Of a stretch of DNA of 64,000 bases, positions 34,999 through 47,808 are shown in pieces. The position numbers were made by a program, and so were the translations under genes. Within the stretch, counting starts at the first letter, position 1; each line of letters opens with the position of its first letter. The notes under the pieces were generated by a model. That model was not told where the DNA came from, ran no database searches, and saw only the letters and a list, made by a program, of their open reading frames with translations. Location: contig JAYJMM010000105.1 in assembly GCA_037349105.1 (NCBI GenBank), positions 1,550,001 to 1,614,000 of the forward strand, in the 5' to 3' direction. This DNA comes from Limnomonas spitsbergensis (Eukaryota; Chlorophyta; Chlorophyceae; Chlamydomonadales).

Positions 34999-37900
34999 TT
35001 AAATTGACAACCATCCCAAACCATCGCTAGGAATGCAAATTCAATCGACTAAGCTGGAGAACTGGGATGGAGGGGTGAGTCAGGTCCATAGATAGCCCCC
35101 CTTCTCCCCCTAAGCGCGGCTGCACGCTTCCAACATTGGGCATAACAAGCCGGCATAATTGCATGGCCTATAACGCAAACATCTTGCCCGCGATGACTCT
35201 CACGCTTCTAATACCATATTTACCGGGCCTGCGCGCCATCGAGGGCCTGGAGCTAGTGCGCAGGGACACCTTGTTGCACATTGCGGATGCCATTTTGAGA
35301 ATGTATAGATGTGAGCTTGAGTCGTTAGACCGATGCTTCTCGATCAACAATGTGCCGCTTGGAATCCAGGATCTCAGAATTACGGTTCACACTTCCAAGC
35401 AGGGGGAAGCAGAGGGGGGAAGTGTGCTTCCAAGTAAGAGTTCATGACCCTCCAGGGTGGCCCTCCAGTAATCTATTGGCCAGTTAGCGGGACTCTGAAC
35501 AATATATCCTACCGGGTTTTCGCTTAGATCTAACACTCACTGTGAGACAATATGGCTCCCCTGATGAAAGAATAGCTGTTCAGCTTCTGGACACTGTTGC
35601 ACCGTTACATGACTCGTACCGCACAGGCACACACTTTTACCCGTAGGAGTTCCCCAGCTTTTACTTAGTGCTCTTGTGTGCAGAATTGCTGATAACTAAG
35701 CAACCAATAACAGCTTGCAGTTCAAGAGCATACACACACAACTCGGCAGTGGTAGGGTGACCTCCAAAGAGATGTTGGGAGCTCGGCTGATGGGTATGAC
35801 ACTGAGATCCCACATTGACAGCTCACTGAACTGAGCACTGAACCAGCCGGGCCGGAGGTGCTACCAGGCTAGTGAATCTTACCCATGCTCCTTCCACCAC
35901 CTACTCAGGAGACTTCCAAGCTTTATTTTGCTCCGTCTCACTCGCTCAAAAGTGGCTTGGGGAACCCCCCAACCTCGCCCGCTACGAGGTGGCCGCAACT
36001 CCTCTTCTCTTTCTTTGCACTGCCTTCTTTTTGGGGGGGGGAGGGATACTTTCCTTTAACCAAATGCACTGTTGGGTTCCATGCGGGCGAGCCGTTTTGA
36101 CCAGGGCCTAGGAGCGTAACGTCATGGACTTATTTCTAGACCCAGGCATGAATGCAAGCATGAATGATTGATTTTGCTATCCTAAGTAGCTACCGACAGG
36201 AGGAAGCATGAAATCCCAGGCGATTCTGGTTATAAGGGACAACAAATCGAGCATGGGTGAGCACAGACAGCCCCCCCCTTGTTGCTGAAGAAGGCCGTCC
36301 AGGATCATAGACATAGCTGTGGTAGCCAGAGCAAAATAAGCTAGAGACAGCAATCCATACCCCTGGATGTGCCACTGTGTGGCGTCATGTCCTTCTGCAT
36401 GGCCAAGACTGCAGAAGACTTAATGCACCACATTTAGGAACGCGCTGGCACTATTGGCAACGACAACTCATGCACAACGAAGTCAATTTTAAGTTCAGAG
36501 TTCCTCAGGCCACTTTTCAGCCAGCGCTGAATTCGCCAACTGCACGCACAACCGAAGGTAAGGCGTAGAAAGAGCATGGATGAGACACGCAGGTAAATAA
36601 CCCCGCTAGCGACAAGGGGCGGCTTATAACAAATTTGAGGGCGGTTATTGCAGGAAATGGGGCGCAGAGGAAGAGTGTGAGGGAAGACTGTCATAAATTA
36701 GTGGGCTGTGTACTAGCAGCATGACAGAGGGACAGCCATGCAGATGTGGTTAGGGTGCTCAGGAAAAGGCCAAGAGCAGGGAACACGAGCTTGCCGGGTT
36801 ATGTGGGGGAGGACAGGACATGGCAAATAGAGTCGGGAAGTTGATGGAACCTAGCCACCCAGGGTAAAGGGAGAACGGTGGGTGACAGGATGACTCCACC
36901 AACCAAGGGGTGGTATTCCATGAGGATGGAGGATTAAGAGGGGTGGCCAGATGTCTCAAGGAGGGCAGAAGTGAGACAAACACCATGGGATTTGGTTATC
37001 AGGTGTTTCGCACTTTCCAGGTGATCGCACGCAGGTCAAAGGAAAGAGACGGAGGAAGGATTTCAGTCCTAACAAAGAGCAAGGCAGACAAATAGCTATA
37101 CCCTGGCTGAGTGGTTGGTGTACCACTGTCCCCCATAGACCTTCACCAGGCTAGCATGAACTAACCCACAGTTCCACACTCCCCAAGCTATGATACGTTA
37201 TAACGTGACTTATCCTATACTTCCCGCCACAGTGTGGTCCCCACTGATCCAGGGCAGGGATGATTGGGTGTACATGCTGAACCTACCAGTAGTCAGGCCT
37301 TTTGATAGAGCATTCAGCCGAACTCCAACAACTTGTCCTCTTCAAATAGGCGATTCCCATGGTGTTATGGCAAGTGGCTATTGAGTTCGGGGAAACAAAC
37401 ACATCACCAATCGGGCAAGCTTATGGTGATATAGCGCTAAGCCCGCTTCTTAGAGTTCGGGACATGGTTTGTGTCAGATGTGGATGATGCTTGACTGCAT
37501 AGCTGATTGAATGCCACAAACCAACGAAGCGGAGGACGCTGTTGCACCTGTTCGGGGTGGCCACGTCCAAGTTTTCCGCTTGGGATCATGAGGCCCAGAG
37601 TCAGAGCCCCTGTAGTAGCGATATAACAATCTTGAACGTCAGATCCATGTGCCTGCGCATTTCTAGCCTGTTTAGCCCTTATTCTATCAAGTTCATGGCC
37701 CGGCTCGAGGAGCTATGTCCCCTCAAATAACAGATGGACATGCCCATGCTTGAGAAGTACTAGTGCCCAAGCCCGTATCCAAGCTCATGTCGAAGCCTGA
37801 TAATGTCACGTTTCCTGTAAACCAATGCCTGTGACGCTGAAAAGATGCGACAGGCTTAAGTGCAGGCTATGTCTGCAAATAGTACAGTTGAGAAGTGAAC

Positions 37901-39131
37901 AATACCCGGGTCGGTCATGTATGCATAGCAGGGATTGAGTGGGTGAGAGGTCAGGGGGACATCCATGTATGGGAGGCGGGGAGAGTGGTTTACGTCATGG
38001 AGGTGCATGTGACCATGCATGGCAGGAGTGAGGGGGCTGCGGTCATGGAAGCGTCATCCAGCCAGTAGTGAGGAGCCAGTGAGGGGAATGGGTGCCCAAG
38101 CCGTTACCCAAGCCCTGGTTGAAGCCGTAACCTGAGACCGAGGTGTTAAGGCTGGGTAGCTGCCACCCGGGGCGCTGAGGCCATGGGATGCCTTAACAAC
38201 AGTATGTAGCACTGTCAAGGCATACTTTTATTTGCTGTCAAATTGACTAGATGCCTCTACCTTTGAAAAGGCGCGGCAGTAGGCTGGCGTGCAGGCTCGG
38301 GCGGAGGCTGGGGCGGAGGCTCTGGCGTGTGCAGGGACCGAAGGTGTGGCATTTGTACAGGCTGTGGCAGGAATCGTGGCAGACAGAGGGCTTAGGGCTC
38401 ATGCCCATCGCTGTCGAGGTGGGTGCACTATTCTGTGGGCATAACGGCGATGGCGGTGTTGGAGGAGCTTCACACCTCGACTTTGGTGGGACATGTTCTC
38501 TTTTCAGCCCGTGTTTGAAAGAAATGAAGGATTAAGGTGCGGCCTGTCGGATTCCAATTGCTGATTGTCAGCAACAGGGGGAGGGGGAAACATCCAGAGA
38601 GACAACCGGTTTTTCCCCATGCCACATGAAAATGCGTGCATGCAGGTAAAAAAATCTCTGGAACAGAGGTAGGACCCCGTATTGTAGAATAGTTCGGAAA
38701 ATATCGACAGGGATAGGACTGATCATCCAATGTTAACCACCACTGGTGCTGTCAACCAGTGATCTCTGTTGGATACACAGTCAGGCCGGGGGTCAGACTT
38801 AAAACGGTGTACGGCATTTCATGTCGTATTTTTCAAGATCCGCTCAGGCAGTCCCTTTCTTTCTAGTAGCCGATGAATGCAGGCAGCCACGGAGTTCCAA
38901 AGCGCACTAGTCACGCCGAAACCTGTACTATATCGTGTCACTCTTAATCAGTCCACGAGATAGATCCTGGCGCTCATCAATGCTCGGCCACAAATCAGAT
39001 TCTGCTAGGTCATCCACCACCTCGATCAAATTCGTTTAAAACTTAAGGCGCTGGTGATCTAGGCTCGTATGGGATGAGAACCACGGGGAACCTCAAGGCG
39101 TACAAAAACCCAGTTGGACTCTGCCAGCTGC
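34999..39131. other. Long spacer with a retroelement tail and no firm gene
   Basis: The first few hundred bases should contain the psaG promoter and 5' exon. A plus-oriented LINE tail ends at about 36124. Pro- or Ala-rich frames appear on the minus strand around 38260-38440 (TPEPPPQPPPEPA), but no splice partners were found. Repeated CCCAAGCC words occur near 37750 and 38100. The remaining open frames are short and featureless. Confidence 0.35.
36000..36124 (+). mobile_element. LINE-family 3' tail, plus orientation
   Basis: The sequence CATGCGGGCGAGCCGTTTTG, then ACCAGGGCCTAGGAGCGTAA and CGTCATGG, matches the reverse complement of the tail at 55675-55735 (GGGCGCCCACGCGGCCGAGC ... GGGCCCAGAGGTGTAATGTC). 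The left boundary is not clear and I found no target-site duplication. Confidence 0.45.
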
Positions 39132-40671
39132 ATGAGAGCCACAGCCAGCCAGTCTTCTGCTACACCAGCCCCAGACATGCCATCCCTGGAAGTGTTCTTA
39201 TCTGATGGGGATACCATACTGGACCATCAAATGGCGTCTGCTGACGCAGCAAATAATGATGCAGCTGGCTTGCAATGGACGGTTGGCACTGTGTTTGCCA
39301 CTCTCGGCATATTCTTGTTGGCCGGGCTAGCAGGTGCGAAGCAGGGATGGAGATTTTTTATTTGAATTGGCACTGAGGTATATGCAGGTGTGAAGCTGAC
39401 CTCAAGCCCCCTCATTTGAAAAGGGCAAAAGCAGTTCGGTACCCAGTCGAAGCATTCCATGTAGTTCATTTGGGACCTGTGTCAAGAATGCGTCTATGGA
39501 GCTGCCCCTCACACCTCTCGCTGCGGTTGAAGAGAGATTTTTCCAGCTGCTGTAATGCGGTTGTGGCAAGCGTTACCTTGACTCTGGCCGCTGATGCATC
39601 ACATTGTGACATCTTGACGGCGCTGTCTTGACTGCAGAGATTGGCGGAGGCTGGCTGGTGTGGCAGGGAGTTCGCGAGGGGAAGCCCTGGTACTACATTG
39701 TTGCAGGTGGGGCACAGGGGTTCTAGTCAGCTGATTGCTCTGTAATCTGCCAGCCGGACTAAATTGCTCCAGGTGAGGTACAAGCCAGGTGGTTGTTCTG
39801 TGGTTTGCCAGCTGGTGCTTTGTTGTTACAGGTAGGGTACTAACCAGCTGCCGGTAATGAATTGCATAAAACCATGGATGAAAGTGCGTGTCGGCAGATG
39901 CAATGGCAGGATCCCTGACCAGTATTCCACGCCCTGGGGCACATATATTTCGTTTGCACTTGTGGGCGAGTGCGAATGTATGTGGTGGATGAACTCCTTG
40001 CTATGCAACATGGTCCATGTCACGTTCGGGAACTTATGCTACATTCAGCTTCATCATGGCATGCGGCCGGGGTGTCCTAGTGTAGTAAGTCCTTCTGCTT
40101 GGGCCTGTGGCCATGGGCCTGGTAATGTTTGACCCAAGTCAGCCCAATGGCAGCTGACGAGCGGCTTGCAAAAAGCTGTCTGGTGCGCACATAAACTGCT
40201 CCCTGTCAATGAGGAATGATATTGTTGGGCCATGAGTCCATATCATGCAGTGCCTACCCCCAACCTATGTTACATGCCAGTAATGCCAGCGGCATTCTGA
40301 ACCTGCTGTCTCGGGTTGAGCCTAGTTGCTTATGTGCGACGGTGTAATAAAAAAAAATATAACGGTGTGATATATTATATTCATATCAGTCATCCCAGAC
40401 ATCGCCAGTTAAATCACAACGACCTGGCCCCCCTGTCTCTTACTTCCTGGAAGGCTCTGCAATCCTGGTTTCGTACGGCTTTATCCCGACTCTGCAGCCC
40501 GAAGGTGTGGGCTTTGCGCGTGTTTACGCCGTGTATGGCGGCATCTTCATCGTGCTGTCCTACTTGTGGGGATGGGCTCTGGATGGACAGAGGCCGGACA
40601 CGGGCGACATCGTGGGAGCGGCGGTGGCGCTGACAGGGGTGGCACTGGCATGGTTCTGGCCAAGGGGGTAG
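39132..40671 (+). CDS. YnfA/UPF0060-type small membrane protein, 3 exons
   Basis: Exons 39132-39333, 39638-39706, 40454-40671; joins in phase 1, total 162 residues. The C-terminal 110 residues have the layout of the bacterial YnfA/UPF0060 family, a four-helix protein related to small drug/metabolite transporters: a first helix ([17 protein letters not shown]), [20 protein letters not shown], then [47 protein letters not shown] and a last helix to WFWPRG. The first 45 or so residues are an extra polar leader (S/A/T/D-rich), possibly for organelle targeting. The ATG at 39132 is the first in this frame. The substrate is unknown in this family, and an algal role is not established. The intact introns argue for an old nuclear gene and against contamination. 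Confidence 0.9.
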
Positions 40672-42693
40672 CTGAGGGGTCTAGCTGTTGATACCAGGTA
40701 ATTTGATTTCTCCATAATGTAGATGATGTGCCTTGTACCTTCATAGTGCACTACAATGGGGGCTTGTCCCATCTATGCTATGGGTGCTACATCATGGGTG
40801 CTGCCAAGCTGATGCCATGCTCATATATATTCATGTCTTTTTCTTTGGGATGCTTGTCATCATGTTTTCCCTCATTACCAGCACTTCAATGTACAGCACT
40901 CTGAAAATGCTTTGGCTAAAGATGACCAGTAAGACAGAAGACATTGATCCCATCTTCAAAAGTCCGTTTATCTTCCTCTCCTCGTGTTACCGGTAATAGG
41001 ACCAGGACTAAATTGTATTTGGGGATGCTTGCTTCATTTCCGGCTCTTGATTGATGTCACGTCTTGCATTCGAGATATCTGACATATCTCTGGACAGAAC
41101 AGGGAGGGACATGTTGAACAGGAGCAGATATTGAGCAGATAATCTTCCTGCCGAGTCCCTGGGTGATACATGGGTCAGATGGTTGAAAGAGTCCTATTGA
41201 ATCTAAGGAAGATCAGAAATGGGATGCGACCTGCCTTACCCAGCGAACAAGGCACTTTGCATGCATCTATCTTTCGTTTGTCACTTATGAAACTATGAAT
41301 CGTGTTCTGGAATGAAGTCATACATGAATTATTTCCAGCTGTCTGTCAAAACAGGCTGATGACATTTTGTGATTTTGTGCTAGGCTGACATAGCAAAACG
41401 CATGGATTGGATGAATTATGCCTTGTATAAAGCAGGGTTATAAAGTAAGATGTAAAAGGTGCCTAGGATGCTGAGGTACTCTAGATGCAGCTTCATGACT
41501 TGCCTGCCTGACTCAAAGATGCCAATATGTGTATATAAAAGGGGTCGTGCTAATCCACACTGCTCAATTACTTGATTTCATGGCTTACGGTTTTGAGTGT
41601 TTTCATCTTGCCATTCCATTCTTAGTCATGCACTTGCCTGTACTTGAACAACAGAGTGAAGCAGGACAAATTGGCAACATCAGCTTGCGCTCATGGTTGT
41701 GCTTGGTTAACCGATATTTGGTGGAATTCCCGCTTAAGTGAAATATTGCAAATCAGGCGCTGGTTTGCTGAGCGCTGTGCCAGAATCTTGTTGCACGTGC
41801 AATCCGTGCATGTTTTGATCGCAGTTGTTTTGCATGGTATTGGATTATGCCGAGGGAGCTAGCACTACTTGCATGGCGTGCTTATGTATGGTGCCAGCCG
41901 CCATATAGATGATCTTGATATTCTCTAAGCAATGTCCTGTGCTCTGAAGTTTTTTTTGACGGAACACATCTGGGCCCTGCTCGGCCGCGCAGGCTTTTAA
42001 CTGAAGTAATAGGGCTGTCTTTGCTTTGGCTGTCGCCTGCTGATAGATAATCCTCGGCTCTGTGTCTTTGCAACAGTTAAATTCCACCATGAGGATCTCA
42101 TTGCTTGGGGTTACTCCGCCTTCAGTCATCCTGCTAGCGCAGCCCTTAGCCGCGTCATCATGCCCTTCACCCTCTGTCCCTCTCATGGGTCCCGCCCTAC
42201 TGTACAGGGAGTGTCGTTGCTGCTGCATGGGGTATCCGGTTTTTGAAAGTTGTTTGTTGGCTTGGGGATGTAAGGTTTGTGCTGAACAGAAGGTTTATTC
42301 TTGATCAAGGTGCCCACCAGGTCACGAGGGAAAAGTGTGACGCACACAGGCTCTCCTCAACATAATAAATGTTGCGTGGAACCGGGTTGGCGGCAATATG
42401 AGAGCGAACTGAAAGCTGGATTCAGACTCCACCTTCAGTTTGCGCACAGAAGATGCTCAGGGGTTGGGCAAAATGAACCCTGCCACATTCGCGGCGAAAG
42501 TGACGAAAGATGCGGAAGTGCTCCGGTGTGGATCGCCTTTCACTGCTTCAGCCACATATTCCTTGCATCAGTTGCAAAAACCGCCAAGTCGCTACTACCA
42601 GACTGAGGTAGTGAACGACATCATCAGTGTCAAGGCTCGCTCGCTATCGAGAGTTCGAGACCCTTTATCCGCCCCCGGCACGCTCGAATCCAC
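40672..42693. other. Spacer between the YnfA-like and sulfiredoxin genes
   Basis: This stretch holds the 3' UTR of the upstream gene and the 5' region of the sulfiredoxin gene. Short open frames (for example 41529-41741) have no recognisable motifs. TGTAA occurs near 41451. Nothing else is supported. Confidence 0.4.
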
Positions 42694-45434
42694 ATGCTCG
42701 CAAAAGGCTTCCCAGGACATCCCCTCAAGGTCGGACACCGCGCGGTGCACGCATCCAGCAGACAGCTAGCATGCACTCGCAGCGCTTTGGTCGTCTGTAA
42801 AGCCGACAGCAGCAGCCGCGGAAACAGCAACGGCAATCGCATCACCTCAGGTCGGTATCTCAACTCTGTGATGCACTGAAGCCTGTATCATAGCCTGGAT
42901 TGTCTACTCCTTTCGCATGGGGGGGGCGTTCTTGCATGGAGATTATAGAGTGCTGCATGCAGAGCATGATTCTCTATCTCTCTGGCGTCAGCTTCCTTGC
43001 ATTTCCAGGCAGCTTCCTTGCAGCTACAATAATATAATGCAAGGTTCAGGGCTACAGGCAACTACTAGGGTTTAGCCACTTCATTTGACCAAGCTTATGT
43101 CCTGCCTTGGAATTAAAAAACTACATGCATGGTGTGTGAAGACACAGGCAGAGGCCTTGACTACAGATCAGTGAAACTATGGATGCTCATCAGTCATTAC
43201 TTATAAGCAGTAGTATCAGAATCTGGTGTCCTGTCACAAGTTGCTTGACCTCTAGAGCCAGGTAGAGATTGTGCCGTTTTAGTGGCTACGGCGGCTGGTG
43301 TGAATGCAGTTGTGTCAATTTTCGTCCGGTTATGTTCTTGACATCCGCTTTTGACACGCTTGTGCACCTCCCTGGCTGCCCTGGCTCCTAAATGCACGTC
43401 ATGCCCCATGCCTGGGCAATGGGCGTTGGACGGGGATGGGGAGCATGGGCATTGGGCAGCGTGTGCAATTGTGCATCTTCCATAGTATCAAATTTCAATT
43501 GCCCCGAGTGGAGCTGACTCTGATGGTTGCCATGATCTTTCAGGCTCCGGGAAACATATGTGGACCTTCGACATCCTGGCAGTTCCAGGTGTTGGCCCGG
43601 GCTCCATTCCTACTCAGGAGGGTGCCGGTATCTCACCTGCTGGGAGGAGTGGCCGGACAAGCAGGCTTGCTGGCCGGCAGATTGCTGAGATTCCATTGTC
43701 AGCTATAATTCGTCCTCTGGGGAAAACCCGGACCAATGGTACGGGGGGATGGAGCGCTGAGTGTGGCATGATGGACTGACCATAACTGCGCAGGTGGCTG
43801 ACAAAAGTCCACAAGATATGTCGGTGACCGTTATATCACGCTCCCAGTTTGGCACGCGACATGCACTGTACAAATGCCGAAACATGGGACAGCCAAGCCG
43901 GACACTGTGGTGCAAGCTGAAACATGTGGCACACGTAGTCATGTTTGATATCTGACTGCATTTTCTGAGATTGGAGCATGAGAGGGTTGTGATGCTGGGA
44001 TAGATATCCGTGTGATGCTGGGGTATATATGGCCTGCTTCGTTATCTGCCCTTCATTAGTCTAACTTCCCAGCCCTGACGTATGACCCAGTGCCCCACAC
44101 GTCTCTGCCTGCAGATGCTAATAAGGTGGCGGCCCTCATGCAGAGCATCGAGGAGATTGGCCTCCAGGAACCCATCGGTAAGTGAGGCCATTGGAGGGCA
44201 GAGGCAATCTGAAAGTTACCGTCGTCTCATATTGCTACTTTATGAATCAGTGGCCACAGCGCAATGCATTTCGCTGCGTCCTTCTCATATCCTGGTGTCT
44301 TTTCTGAAGGAAGGCTGTTGTGGGAAGGCATTTGGGATTTATTTTTGTCATTGCTGCAGCATAATTGTGCATGCACAGCCAATCCCATCCCAAAGCCCTG
44401 TACTGAAAGTGGTAGGGTAGCTCTCTTGAACAGCGGGATCATGGTAATCTGGGTAGCTATTGAGTGGCAGTCCACAGTGACGCACTGGTAGCGTCCATTG
44501 CAGTGATGTTTGTCAATATCCACCAGATCCAACACTAGATCCTCACAGTAATATTCAGAGACACAGTGATGAAGCCTGCACCGCATGGGCAACATTGAAT
44601 TTGTATTTGTCTCTCGGTCAAGGTGGTCCCCATTTCCACCTACGTCGCTGCTGAGTATTAAACCGCAAATGTACCCTGCTGCTGTGTGTTTGTAGATGTA
44701 CTGCTGGTTGGCGGTCGGTATTATGGCTTCAGCGGCTGCCACAGATTTGAGGTGCGTCGACCTATGGGGTGACTTGGGTATGGCATAGGGGGGGCACATT
44801 TTTTCTGCCTCACTACCGTAATGCTCTCTCAATACTTCCTACCTTACCCTTTTGAAAGGGATTTCATGTGGCTGTATATGTTAAATATACCCTCATAGCC
44901 AGTGGTACAGCCTGGCAGCAGACCCTGACAGGGTCGGGCCAAACCTCTCATACATCGGTCACTAGAGAATTTATAACCCTAGGTTAGCCTTGGAATTTTT
45001 CTCTAAAATGAGAGGATATGGTCACCTGAAATCCTTGGGAATGTTAAAGAATCAAATGTACTTGGTGTTGGTATTTCGGGCCCCTGGTATATACCACAAT
45101 TCGGGGCCAGTCCTTCAGTGTGTACTTAGGGTGCTTCAGCTACACTTCAGCTACAGGCCTATGGCCTGGCCAACCTGGTGCAGTAAGCGCTGCTACTTTT
45201 GCCACCGGCTGTAGGTGAGCGACATTTTGTTCCCCATTGGCCCAATGGAGGTTGCCCAACGGTCTGCAAGCCCTGCAAGTTTTTTTTACACGGCTACGAT
45301 TCTTGGGCAGGTCGCAACACCTGCTTTGACCTTCCATTGGCCCTTGGCAGGCCCATGTGCGACTGGGGCGCGAGACCATCCTCTGCCGAGTCCGTAAGGC
45401 GAACCAGGACGTGTTGAAGATGCATATGATGTAA
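42694..45434 (+). CDS. SRX: Sulfiredoxin, plastid-targeted form likely
   Basis: Exons 42694-42850, 43544-43738, 44115-44177, 44696-44751, 45351-45434; all joins keep phase, giving 184 residues. Sulfiredoxin reduces over-oxidised (sulfinic) 2-Cys peroxiredoxin with ATP. Family marks are present in order: EIPLSAIIRPLGKTRTN, ALMQSIEEIGLQEPI, the catalytic FSGCHR, the short AH-RLG link and the RETILCRVR end strand. The first 52 residues lack acidic residues until KADSS, are rich in Arg/Ser/Ala/His and fit a plastid transit peptide. A short linker (WTFDILAVPGVGPG) joins it to the domain. Plastid location is inferred from the leader and from known plant sulfiredoxins. Confidence 0.95.
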
Positions 45435-46728
45435 GCAGGGGTTGAGGAATGCCGTGAGCGACGACGTTGCTGCCTGGACGACAGGCCCCCGGGATGGTGC
45501 TGTGCCTCTTATCTTCACGGCTTCGATTTTGGGAAGCGGATAACCTTAACCTGACATAGATAATGCTGATACCTTGCCAACTCTGAGTCCTGCCTATGAC
45601 TGCCTGGATGGCTCCAGTTGCGCAGTTGCTGCCAAGCTTATGGGCCGGCCGCGTTGCCCTTCCCATTTTCTTGCAAGACTATTTTGAGGGCCTCTTGATT
45701 TCCACCTGTCCAGAAGGTGGACCCCCGAGCGCGGCATGGATGGAATGAAATTATCCCCCGTTGACCCAACCGAAACTGGAAATACAATTTGTGTTGTGTA
45801 TGTATGGTGGGCACTCAGTTTGCAGTGGAATTGGGGTGTCTTTGCAGGCCAGCATCCTGAATCTGTGTGCTTTCTTGTGGGGACCTGCCCCTGGTAGGAT
45901 GGGGGGACTCGTCGTTGTTGTTTACATCATCACTTCAGTTTTTTGGGAGCTTGGTATGGAGCTTGGGGGGAGGATTGAGGGAGAGGATTTTAACCCAGGG
46001 TCTGGATGTTTCGCTCGAGACCAGCCAGGAAACTGATTTGAGGGACAGGACGCATGTGGATGATGAAAACGTTGCGCTGGATGGATTTTAGAGTACCTGT
46101 CCACTACCAGTATATCCTTGGCATTGAGCTTTGGCCTTGTTGCCAAGTTTTGGGGAGTTCGGAATCTAGAGACTGTGTTGGGCAGTCTGTGAGTTTAATT
46201 TAAGTTTTTTCATTGCAACGGAGATTCACAAACCAGACCGCGAGCAAAAATATGCGACCCCCTGGGCAAGCAAGCAGCTCATAACCACAGACATGGGGCG
46301 TGGGTAATAACCTCTAAATGTAGAAGGAAAATCAAACACACAAAAACTGACGTGAGTGCAAAGTAACCTTAAATCTGAAACTTGTCAGAATGTGCTGGCC
46401 GTTTCATTTTTGGCAAGTATGGCATCCGCGCTGCATAGTGGGGTGCAGGCACAATACCGGACGTGGGACATGTGCAGATGTAAATTCGGAGGTTCGAATT
46501 TACATCTGCACATCCTGGTCCTTGTTGATTGGCCAGGGCAGGTAGTCAGCAGCAGTAAAATCCGTGCCATCTTCAACATTGGGCAATTACAAATGCCTTG
46601 TAACAAATGCACTCATCATCGCAAGACGAGACAGTGCTCATCTATGCCATATGGCCTTGCTTGCAAGGTTTTTCGGGGCTTTATGACGTGTCCCTTCCCC
46701 AAGCCTCTGGAAATGCCTGCCCCCCATT
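45435..46728. other. Spacer with an inverted repeat and a dispersed repeat remnant
   Basis: The 3' region of the sulfiredoxin gene comes first. A 44-bp stretch at 46240-46283 matches 1570-1615. The hairpin at 46470-46513 is annotated separately. Open frames across 46356-46919 are not supported by splice or motif evidence. Confidence 0.4.
46470..46513. repeat. Perfect 19-bp inverted repeat with 6-base loop
   Basis: ATGTGCAGATGTAAATTCG at 46470-46488 is followed by the loop GAGGTT and the exact reverse complement at 46495-46513. It lies just upstream of a truncated retroelement, outside any predicted gene. A hairpin RNA or a foldback-element remnant is possible. Confidence 0.75.
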
Positions 46729-47808
46729 CAATGCAGTTACTCACCTGGGCCCTAATTAAAAGACTTGGCCACGTGGGCGCCCAATTGTTTGGTGGGGAGA
46801 AAAGGTTCTTGAGGCAAGAGGAAGGAAGACCGGAAGCCAAAGGGGAAGGATCGTACTCCCTCATGTTCCCTCAACCTTCAAGAAGGAACTCAGTCCTAAG
46901 ATTCTCCAACCCCTCTTGAGTCTAGAGTTTAGCTAGTAAAAATAAGAGAGAAAGCGAAGGAGGACCAAAAAGAAGAAGACCCCCCTCCCCACCACCACCA
47001 GCACAAGCAAAATAAACCAGTATCCCCAGCCCCTCTAGAAACTAGCCCTCAGCCAAGTGCACCACAGTCTCCACAAAAGCGTGAGCCTCCCACCCATGCT
47101 TGCCCATGCATAACTGATCAAAGTCTGTGGCACTCTCCAGTGGGCCTGCCCAACCCCTCTCCTTTAGCTTGTCCTTGGCACTAGGGCATCGGCAGCAAAC
47201 TCATAGCGCATCCTTCACATGCTTGCCATGTCCCCTTGCCCAGCAGTACTGCTGGCAGCAGCATGCCTCACTTGGTTGATCGCTGCGCCGTCCTCTGGTG
47301 TCAGCCGTGCTAACCGCACCGAGCCGCAGCCGTAAGTTTGTGCGCACATGAGCGCACGCCCTGCTGCTGGTGCGGCTCCCGACTTGCGCCAGCGGTAAGT
47401 TTTGTAAGAGGGCGCGGCAGGCGGCTGCAGACCTGTGCTCCGTGGTGGGGTCTCTGGGATCCCCTCTGCCAGTTGCCTCCAGTTGCACCTGCTTGTAGGC
47501 TGCGTCCACTAGCCGTAGCACCTCTGGTCCTGGAGGCGGCTGTAAGGTCAATAATGTTACACCTCTGGGCCCGCTCAAAGCTGTAGGCGGCTGTAAGGTA
47601 GAGACTGCCCGACACAGTTTGGGGACAGCTGCTTACCGCTCCAACTCCTCCAGTGCCCCCATCAGTTCACTGCACCATGTGCGCTCTCCGGTGTTCTGTC
47701 AAACCGCAAGCTGCATGTCGGCCGCTATGGTTGCTGCCAATGCTGCCATGAGTGGGTTGTCTTGCTGTGCTGCCGGTGCCAGCGCTACGTTGTAGAAGCG
47801 GGGCACAA
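46729..47808 (-). mobile_element. 5'-truncated LINE-like retrotransposon, copy 2
   Basis: The minus strand holds degraded coding sequence matching the better copy at 55675-56758. Shared stretches include RTNLRLRLGAVSTADTRGRR and CWARGHGKHVKDAL, from the Cys/His-rich region near the end of many LINE second ORFs. The plus strand shows the tail GTGGGCGCCCAA ... CTGGGCCC near 46740-46790. Similarity to the other copy runs to about 47808 (GTTGTAGAAGC). Frames are broken, so this is a dead copy. It is itself interrupted by a 37-bp insertion at 47549. Confidence 0.75.
47549..47585 (-). mobile_element. 37-bp LINE-tail insertion nested in copy 2
   Basis: The insert reads as the reverse-complement tail (AATGTTACACCTCTGGGCCC) and is flanked by a perfect 14-bp direct repeat, GGCGGCTGTAAGGT, at 47535-47548 and 47586-47599. 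The related copy at 56390-56420 lacks it and reads straight through. This shows both the insertion and the target duplication. Confidence 0.8.

Noticed and set aside
35136..35447. 103-residue plus-strand frame next to psaG
   Set aside because: No recognisable motif, no splice signals and no partner exon; it lies where the psaG promoter is expected.
46356..46919. 187-residue plus-strand frame
   Set aside because: It runs through an inverted repeat and into the retroelement tail, and shows no protein-like conservation.
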